64,000 bases of DNA from Gluconobacter vitians (GTDB taxonomy: Bacteria; Pseudomonadota; Alphaproteobacteria; Acetobacterales; Acetobacteraceae). This document shows positions 58,673 through 64,000 of this stretch, piece by piece. The position numbers and the translations under genes were made by a program. The DNA is taken from assembly GCF_015244565.1 (NCBI RefSeq), contig NZ_JABCQG010000013.1, forward strand, positions 1-64,000. The letters are read 5' to 3'. The notes beneath the pieces are model-generated. The model had not been told where the DNA came from. It made no database searches and worked only from the letters and a program-made list of their open reading frames with translations. Numbering within the stretch: position 1 is the stretch's first letter; every line of letters begins with the position of its first letter.

Positions 58673-59511
58673 ACGTCACTTTCGGCCGGAACAGGGAGGC
58701 CTTTAGGCATGTCTGGCAGGCGAGGCGCGCCTAGTTCTCGCAGGAAGATAGGGAAATCGCGGCGGTACCAGCGGTCAATCGCGAGACGGTCGAAGATCGA
58801 ACTGGTCGGGAAGCCGTCCTTTTGTTCGCCCTCGGCATAGGCGCGGAATGTGAGCGTTCGGTCACAGACATCTTTCATGGGTTCGGCAGCCGGATAGAGG
58901 ACGAGCTTTGCGCCGTTGTCCATGGCTTCGACAACTGCGGGATGAATGGCAACTTCTTCGAAGACATCATCCACGTCCAGGGAAGGAGGAATGAGGCCTT
59001 CGTTGAGAATGACTGCGGCGTTCCGGGGAGAGAACTTCTTGTTCGTCTGGAGGTCTTCCAGATAATCGAGATCTGCGCGTTCATGGCCGATGAGGAAAGC
59101 CACAGAGAGCGTGATGCCCATCATATCGAGGGCGCGTGTCAGTGATTCCGTGCGGATTAACTCATGCAGCGCTGTCCATCCGCCGCCGATGTCGAGAATG
59201 GCGTCATGGCGACTTTCCATGAGAGACTGGATCTTCTCTTCCAGCCATTTCCGCTGACGTTTCGTGTCACCGCCTGTGGGGCTTTTCGCATCATGGAAAC
59301 TGGAAATGGAGTGCGACCGGTTCAGCAGGTCGGTGTTCCAGATCTCGGGGGTGCCGCCCTGCTCGTGGATCGTCTGAGCCAGAGCGTTGAGCAGGGTCGT
59401 TTTCCCGACCCGCTGGCGGCCAATGATCGTAAAAATAACCGGCTTGCGCTTGGGGGCTGCCTTCTGGTCGGCAGCGCTCGTAGCGGCTTTGGCGGCAATA
59501 TCCTTGGTCAT
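58669..59511 (-). CDS. P-loop ATPase of the transfer region
   Basis: 280 residues. Walker A is FTIIGRQRVGKTTLLNAL near residue 28; DIGGGW near 106 may be Walker B. The middle contains LIGHERADLDYLEDLQTNKK. Distant from ParA. It forms a coupled pair with the coiled-coil membrane protein, suggesting a DNA-transport or positioning function. The leader (59512-59603) is an inverted duplicate of the BRO gene leader. Confidence 0.75.
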   Translation of the reverse strand: MTKDIAAKAATSAADQKAAPKRKPVIFTIIGRQRVGKTTLLNALAQTIHEQGGTPEIWNTDLLNRSHSISSFHDAKSPTGGDTKRQRKWLEEKIQSLMESRHDAILDIGGGWTALHELIRTESLTRALDMMGITLSVAFLIGHERADLDYLEDLQTNKKFSPRNAAVILNEGLIPPSLDVDDVFEEVAIHPAVVEAMDNGAKLVLYPAAEPMKDVCDRTLTFRAYAEGEQKDGFPTSSIFDRLAIDRWYRRDFPIFLRELGAPRLPDMPKGLPVPAESDV

Positions 59512-59603
59512 GGATGGTCGGCTCCTGATGAGGCAGCCCCCTCACTGTGAGGTGGGCTTCTCTTCCTCTTTCGGACGCCATAGTGCGGGGCCAGTCTGCG
59601 ACT
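59512..59603 (-). repeat. Inverted duplicated leader, copy ahead of the ATPase gene
   Basis: Read on the minus strand it begins AGTCGCAGA and runs 92 bases to the ATPase ATG. It matches 60537-60628 (plus strand) with about six substitutions and no gap. Contains a CCTCACAGTGAGG hairpin and CAGGAGCC ribosome-binding site. A reading frame starting at 59581 (MASERGREAH...) parallels the 25-residue frame of the other copy. Confidence 0.92.
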
Positions 59604-59625
59604 TAACCCTGCCGCGCAAAAAAAA

Positions 59626-60180
59626 TCAGTCTGGCGTGAGCCTTCTCTTCTCTTCCTTACGTGCCCGAAGCTTTGCCCTGATGTGCTCCAGAGACTGGCG
59701 GCCCTCAGCAGAAATGTTCGTATGCGGGTCGGCGTCTCTGGAGGGCGATGGCGTTACGGCGACTGAAATGGCGGGCACCCGTGGCGTGTCGGCAGGTCGT
59801 GGCGCGACGGGTCTTTCCTCACGTTCCGCGTAATACTCTTCTACTGCGGCAGGCCGCCAGTCTGCCGGGGTTCGGCTCGGCGGTTCTGGCGTCTGATCGG
59901 GTGTGTCGTTTGCCGGTTTTCCGACTGTGATTCTCTCTCGCTCGCTCTTGAGGCGGGACCACATTTTTCTGATGGCCCCAAGTCCAACCGGAGAGAGCTC
60001 GACCTCCACACCATCTTTTCTCGCAGCTTTGGCGATCATCTCCCAGGTGGCGATCTTCGCATCGCGAAGTTCAGACACGATGTCCTGATTATTTCTCAAC
60101 CACTGATAGACGGCTTTCGAATGCGGCTGAGCGGGGCGTGTCTTGTGTGCCTCCTGGATCTCTCTCAGTGCCTTGGACAT
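59626..60180 (-). CDS. Unknown transfer-region protein (possible DNA-binding accessory)
   Basis: 184 residues from MSKALREIQEAHKTRPAQPH. N-terminal helices (YQWLRNNQDIVSELRDAKIA) then LGAIRKMWSRLKSERERI and a Pro-rich linker before a basic tail. Likely a DNA-binding accessory protein acting at the nearby iterons or origin of transfer. Another start at 60282 lies upstream within the palindrome region and is less likely. Confidence 0.65.
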   Translation of the reverse strand: MSKALREIQEAHKTRPAQPHSKAVYQWLRNNQDIVSELRDAKIATWEMIAKAARKDGVEVELSPVGLGAIRKMWSRLKSERERITVGKPANDTPDQTPEPPSRTPADWRPAAVEEYYAEREERPVAPRPADTPRVPAISVAVTPSPSRDADPHTNISAEGRQSLEHIRAKLRARKEEKRRLTPD

Positions 60181-60200
60181 GCTCACTTTCGCCCCCGCTT

Positions 60201-60219
60201 TGTGTCCATTTCGGACACA
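60201..60219. promoter_or_regulatory. Palindrome TGTGTCC-N5-GGACACA (candidate operator)
   Basis: 7-bp arms with 5-base loop ATTTC, 21 bases before the 60180 ATG. Near-copy of the 58081-58103 site. Confidence 0.75.
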
Positions 60220-60294
60220 CCTCTCACGCTGCGCCGTTTTCACGGCCTCTGGTGTATCGAACCTCTTTCGCAGGCGAGGCATCTCCGTGTCAAG

Positions 60295-60403
60295 TTCGAG
60301 GCGTCATAGAGGCGACTACGAGGCATCTACGAAGCGATTTCGAGGCGTTCTCGAAGCGACTACGAGGCGAGATTGAGAATTAACGAGGCAACTATGAGGC
60401 AAA
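60295..60403 (+). repeat. 11-bp iteron array
   Basis: About nine tandem units of TACGAGGCGAC and variants: starts at 60295, 60306, 60317, 60328, 60339, 60350 and 60361, a degenerate 10-base unit at 60372, then 60382 and 60393. Constant 11-base spacing puts all copies on the same helix face. Lies between the divergent 59626 and 60629 genes. Confidence 0.85.
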
Positions 60404-60628
60404 GAAAAGAGCTTCTTCATAGACCATTGCACCGTTGGTGCGGACGGCTCCGCCGTGCGGGCTTGGAAGGGCGTCGGAACTAACGACGCCCTTTGCTGTC
60501 TCCAAAGCGTGCAAGGCCGTTTCTTTCAGGCATCTTAGTCGCAGAATGGCCCGGCACCATGGCAGCCGAAAGAGGAAGAGAAGCCCACCTCACAGTGAGG
60601 GGCCTGCCTCATCAGGAGCCGACCATCC
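60404..60628 (+). other. BRO gene leader: duplicated 92-base segment and a 25-residue upstream frame
   Basis: The duplicated part is 60537-60628. It carries AGTCGCAGA at 60537, a hairpin CCTCACAGTGAGG, the Shine-Dalgarno CAGGAGCC, and a small frame 60559-60636 (MAAERGREAHLTVRGLPHQE plus five residues) whose TAA overlaps the start of the BRO gene. No other gene in the region. Confidence 0.8.
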
Positions 60629-61393
60629 ATGACTAAGGACACGGATACCGAAGCGGGATTTGTCGCCGCAGAGCCAGTTCATGATGCTGCCCGTACCACC
60701 GAGTTTATGTTTCAAAACCACTGTTTGGAGGGCGTGGTTCACGAAGGTAAACTCTGGCTCCGGGCGAGCCAGGTTTGCATGGTACTGGGGCTCTCGAATT
60801 CACGCGATGCAATGCTGCGGCTGGATGATGACGAGCACACTTCAATGAAGATGATGACCCATGGAGGTTTGCAGACGGTCAACGCGGTCAGCAGAAGTGG
60901 TGCCCTTCACCTCACCTTTGTTTCTCGCTGTCCTCACGCAAAGGCCTTCCGTCGATGGGTTACCGATGTGGTCTTGCCGGAAGTTTTCGAGACAGGCTCC
61001 TACCTCGGCAAAGACCGTGCTCGGGCCGGTGTTGAGGGAGCCGAGATGATGCGGCTTAGAGAGAGGCTCCGACTGCCAGGCCGGTATATGGTTCTGAACC
61101 TGCCGGGTCGGCCTCTTCACATCGAAGCGCGAGATCTGGAAGAAATCCTTGTCGAGGTTGATCAGGCCGATGTGCAGGCGTTGGTGAGTTCTGCCCAACT
61201 CGTCGGCTCCTTGTGGCGGAACTTCCGAACAGAGGACGTCATCCTGAACAAGGCCGTGACCGAAAATTCCTGCTGCCAACAGCTTGATCAGGCCATCTCT
61301 CTGAGCACTCGACTGGCGCAATGGGTCATGCAGGCGGCCAGCACCGCGCAGAAGGAGAGGGAACGGCCTGACGAAATGATCTCAGTCGCATGA
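60629..61393 (+). CDS. BRO-N domain protein (Bro-family antirepressor)
   Basis: 254 residues. BRO-N part: LWLRASQVCMVLGLSNSRDA, then VSRSGALHLTFVSRCPHAKA and FRRWVTDVVLPEVFETGSY. Such proteins are DNA-binding regulators in phages and plasmids, often antirepressors. The C-terminal half is helical and specific to this protein. Its stop overlaps the next ATG (ATGA). It probably controls transfer genes. Confidence 0.85.
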   Translation: MTKDTDTEAGFVAAEPVHDAARTTEFMFQNHCLEGVVHEGKLWLRASQVCMVLGLSNSRDAMLRLDDDEHTSMKMMTHGGLQTVNAVSRSGALHLTFVSRCPHAKAFRRWVTDVVLPEVFETGSYLGKDRARAGVEGAEMMRLRERLRLPGRYMVLNLPGRPLHIEARDLEEILVEVDQADVQALVSSAQLVGSLWRNFRTEDVILNKAVTENSCCQQLDQAISLSTRLAQWVMQAASTAQKERERPDEMISVA

Positions 61394-61740
61394 GGGCTTT
61401 CTATCCTGCCCTCATGACAGATCAGACTCAGACCCCCGACCGCGCTCCCGAGACCGATGTTTCGGATCGGGAGCTTCTTCAGCACCTTCTCACCCGCTCT
61501 GACGAACAGGGCGAGGAGATCCGGTTCATCAGCGAAAAGCTGAGTATCCTGATCGAGATTCTGACGCCGTCGGAGAAGGGAGACGGCCCGACACTGGACG
61601 ACATTCTTGCGCGCTTGGTCGAGCTGATGAAGGATCAGGAGCCGGTCATCAGGCGCATCGACCACACGACCGCCCGCAACAATGACCTCCTTGAAGGCCG
61701 TAAGGTTCGTCCGAAGACAGAGGACGGCCGCACGTCATGA
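61390..61740 (+). CDS. Small relaxosome-accessory-like protein
   Basis: 116 residues; coiled (LLTRSDEQGEEIRFISEKLS). The start at 61390 overlaps the BRO stop; an ATG at 61414 is an alternative. The stop overlaps the relaxase ATG, so BRO, this gene and the relaxase are coupled. MobC/TraJ-type accessory role inferred from position only. Confidence 0.65.
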   Translation: MRAFYPALMTDQTQTPDRAPETDVSDRELLQHLLTRSDEQGEEIRFISEKLSILIEILTPSEKGDGPTLDDILARLVELMKDQEPVIRRIDHTTARNNDLLEGRKVRPKTEDGRTS

Positions 61741-64000
61741 TGACCTTCCGCAAGATTTCGGCGGAGTGTAACGGCAAGTTCGTGGCCGCCTACTTTACCG
61801 AAGGGGCACCGGATCCGGAGCATGATTTCCGCACGGACACCGGCAAAGTGCCTGACGGCGACGGTCAGCGCCTTACGAACTACTACCTCGGCCGTGATGG
61901 CCGGGCCTCGTTCAATCCGGGTATGAGCCAGCAGATGGCGGACGTGCTCGGCGTGGATCGGCGGGCCATGCCCACAACCGAAACACTTGCGGCCCTGTTC
62001 GAGGGAAAGCGCGCTGACAATGGTGAGCAATGGTCTCAGGCGAAGCGAAAGATCAGCGCCTATGATCTGACCATGGCCCCGCATAAATCGGTCACACTGG
62101 CTGCCGAGTTCGCGCCAACACAGGCCGAAGGGGCCGCAATCTGGAACGCTGTTCAGCGGGCCAATGACGCGACCATGCAGTATGTGGCCCGCGAGTTGGG
62201 CTTTGCCCGACGCGGTCACGGTGGGGAAGACGGAGAAGAAGCCGGGGAGGTCGCCTGGACGTCCTACCGTCACCGCACGTCTCGCCCGACCCTGACCCTG
62301 CATGATGCCGAGACCGATACGACTTATCTGCGTGAGGCCCCGACCGGGGGCGATCCGCAGATGCACATCCATAACTCGCTCTACAATGTGGTTGTGACCG
62401 AGAGCGGGCATGTGGGCTCGCTGGACACAAAACGCCTGCGCTCCCGCGTGCATGAGTTCGGCGCCTTCTTCCAGGCGGAACTGGCGGATGAGCTTCGCAA
62501 GCTCGGGATCGAGCAGTCCTACGACGCCAAGGAGCAGGCGACCGTTATCTCCGCCGTTCCGCAGGAGGCCTGTGACGCTTTTTCCAGCCGCACGGCCGAG
62601 GTGACGCGATCCGCTCGGGCCTATGCCGAGAAGGAGGGGCACGACTGGAATACCATGACGGCCGAGCTGAAAAACAAGATGCTCAAGGCCGCCAGTCTGG
62701 CGCACAGGCAGAAGAAGAATGAATCCGCTGACGACGTTCAGGCCTGGCGCGAACGGGCCGCCGCGATTGGCTGGGAGCATCACAGCGTCATGGGCACGGC
62801 TGAGGCCAAGGAGGTATCTGTCGCGGACCGGCATGAGCAGGCCTATGTGTTCGCGGCCAAGCATCTCGGAAAGGAATTTGAGACGGCGGCCGTTCTCGAT
62901 CACGACAAGCTGAGGATGTATGCCGCTCGCGGCCTCATTGGAGCGGGCATCCCCGGGGGCATTGAAGACATCGACCAGGTGGTCAAACTGATCGAGGACA
63001 AAGGCCTTGAGGTTAGAGGCGAACAGGTCAGCCTTGTGTCGTGCGTGAAGAATGACCGGGTCCGCGTGACGAACACGGCACAGATCCGTGTCGAGGAGAC
63101 CCTTGCCAAGGAGGCCGTTCGGGCCTCGGCAGATCGCAGTGCTTCCCTCTCGGACGCCCAACTCACAGAGGCCATCGCGCGATGCGACCTCGATTTCGAC
63201 AACGAACACGGCCAGTCCCAGAAGGCGGCGATCTACGCCCTGGGGAAGGCCGGAAAGATTTCGATGCTCACGGGTGTTGCCGGCTCTGGCAAGACAACGC
63301 TGCTTCAGCCGCTCGTGGACGCCTGGAGGCGGGACACCCGGTTTTCGGAGAAGGGCCGTGAGATGATCGGTCTTGCGACGGCCTGGCGTCAGGCGGATGC
63401 GCTTGGCGATGCCGGGATCCATCAGCGCTACGCCATGATGCCCTTCCTCAGCCGCCTTGAGAAAGGTGAGCAGACCGTGGACGAGAACACGGTGCTGGTC
63501 ATTGACGAGGTCGGCCAGATCGCACCGCGCCAGATGCTTCAGCTTCTGGAGCTGCAACGCGCGAGCGGCTGCACCATCAAGGCCCTGGGCGATCGGGAGC
63601 AGGCTCAATCCATTGAGGCCGGTGATACTGTCGAGATCCTGCGCAGGGTTCTGGCCAAGGAGGATATGCCGGAGCTGCTGTCCACGGTCCGCCAGACAAC
63701 GGCCCGCAATCGTGAGATTGCCGGACTGTTCCGTGGCGAGACACCAGATGCGGATGCACTGGACGCGCTTCGACCCAAAGGAAAGGCCGCCTATGCCAAC
63801 CGGGATCAGGAAAATGCGGACGATCCGCGCAACGCCTTTCACTTTGAGGAAGTCCGCCGCGCCATCGACATGAAGCGCGAAGACGGCACCATCCGTCTGG
63901 TCGGCGGCGATCAGGACGAGGTTCTGCAAAAGATTGCCGAGCTTTATGTCACGCGCCGCGACGCTCTGGCCGCGTCCGGATCAAAGCGCGGGATCAGCAT
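61737..64000 (+). CDS. MobF/TrwC-type conjugative relaxase-helicase, partial (right edge)
   Basis: At least 754 residues, open at the right edge. The N-terminal relaxase has tyrosines Y49/Y50 in TNYYLGRDGRA and the metal-binding H210-x-H212 in QMHIHNSLYN. The helicase begins with Walker A LTGVAGSGKTTLL (K519) and Walker B VLVIDEVGQIAP. It nicks the transfer origin, stays bound to the 5' end and unwinds the strand during conjugation. The start overlaps the upstream stop as ATGA. A long minus-strand frame over the same bases is an antisense shadow. Confidence 0.92.
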   Translation, partial: MMTFRKISAECNGKFVAAYFTEGAPDPEHDFRTDTGKVPDGDGQRLTNYYLGRDGRASFNPGMSQQMADVLGVDRRAMPTTETLAALFEGKRADNGEQWSQAKRKISAYDLTMAPHKSVTLAAEFAPTQAEGAAIWNAVQRANDATMQYVARELGFARRGHGGEDGEEAGEVAWTSYRHRTSRPTLTLHDAETDTTYLREAPTGGDPQMHIHNSLYNVVVTESGHVGSLDTKRLRSRVHEFGAFFQAELADELRKLGIEQSYDAKEQATVISAVPQEACDAFSSRTAEVTRSARAYAEKEGHDWNTMTAELKNKMLKAASLAHRQKKNESADDVQAWRERAAAIGWEHHSVMGTAEAKEVSVADRHEQAYVFAAKHLGKEFETAAVLDHDKLRMYAARGLIGAGIPGGIEDIDQVVKLIEDKGLEVRGEQVSLVSCVKNDRVRVTNTAQIRVEETLAKEAVRASADRSASLSDAQLTEAIARCDLDFDNEHGQSQKAAIYALGKAGKISMLTGVAGSGKTTLLQPLVDAWRRDTRFSEKGREMIGLATAWRQADALGDAGIHQRYAMMPFLSRLEKGEQTVDENTVLVIDEVGQIAPRQMLQLLELQRASGCTIKALGDREQAQSIEAGDTVEILRRVLAKEDMPELLSTVRQTTARNREIAGLFRGETPDADALDALRPKGKAAYANRDQENADDPRNAFHFEEVRRAIDMKREDGTIRLVGGDQDEVLQKIAELYVTRRDALAASGSKRGIS

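Noticed and set aside
61635-63929. 764-residue minus-strand frame
   Set aside because: Antisense to the relaxase, whose motifs are clear; Leu/Gly/Arg-rich composition typical of antisense frames.

Overview
The window reads as one stretch of a large, GC-rich plasmid (or similar conjugative element) of an acetic acid bacterium, family Acetobacteraceae, in the Gluconobacter/Komagataeibacter/Acetobacter range. The basis is gene content: a DUF1612/HTH protein of alphaproteobacterial plasmids, a MucR-type regulator, IS5-type insertion sequences, a GH15 protein resembling Gluconobacter dextran dextrinase, ParA and ParB proteins, a Fic/VbhA-like pair, a VirB1-like transglycosylase and a MobF-type relaxase. 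No rRNA, tRNA or core housekeeping operon was seen. Genus and replicon type are inferences.

Layout. 1-1.4 kb: end of an IS5-family element abutting a DUF1612/HTH gene. 2.1-12.6 kb (minus strand): an ArsB-like permease plus MFS pair, then a czcCBA metal efflux operon fused by overlaps to its own response regulator and sensor kinase. 12.7-14.5 kb: two different IS5-family elements in direct tandem. 14.5-18.8 kb: arsRCBH arsenic operon, a VIT-family metal transporter and a divergent cytochrome b561. Together, 2-18 kb is a metal/metalloid resistance island.

18.9-23.1 kb: Phd/VapC toxin-antitoxin genes, two HNH/zinc-site proteins and a tyrosine recombinase. 23.2-24.9 kb: a ParA plus small ribbon-helix-helix partition operon preceded by six 91-bp tandem repeats that look like its centromere. 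25.1-31.9 kb: a zinc-site protein, a PP-loop (PAPS-reductase-like) protein and a giant DNA methylase-helicase of the DarB type. 32.5-36.3 kb: a 1284-residue GH15 enzyme with a beta-repeat tail. 36.6-37.2 kb: a PemK-like toxin and Phd-like antitoxin.

37.5-52.1 kb: a mostly rightward plasmid-housekeeping block with ParB, an LPD29-like protein, SSB, a DUF3991/TOPRIM protein, a UvrD-type helicase, MucR and many small unknowns, interrupted by a BrnT/HTH toxin-antitoxin pair and a NERD protein. Structured G/A-rich hairpin cassettes recur between these genes. 52.1-54.5 kb: a 361-bp direct repeat flanks two unknown genes. 54.6-56.3 kb: Fic protein and VbhA-like antitoxin, both altered at the residues that normally form their inhibitory contact. 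56.8-64.0 kb: transfer region, with a lytic transglycosylase, a coiled-coil membrane protein, a P-loop ATPase, an 11-bp iteron array, a BRO-domain protein and a relaxase running off the right edge.

The most interesting points are the Fic/VbhA co-substitution, the heptad-based centromere array, the 11-bp iterons, a duplicated leader (about 92 nt) that drives two divergent genes, a recurring AGTCGCAGA motif, and the repeated structured intergenic cassettes.
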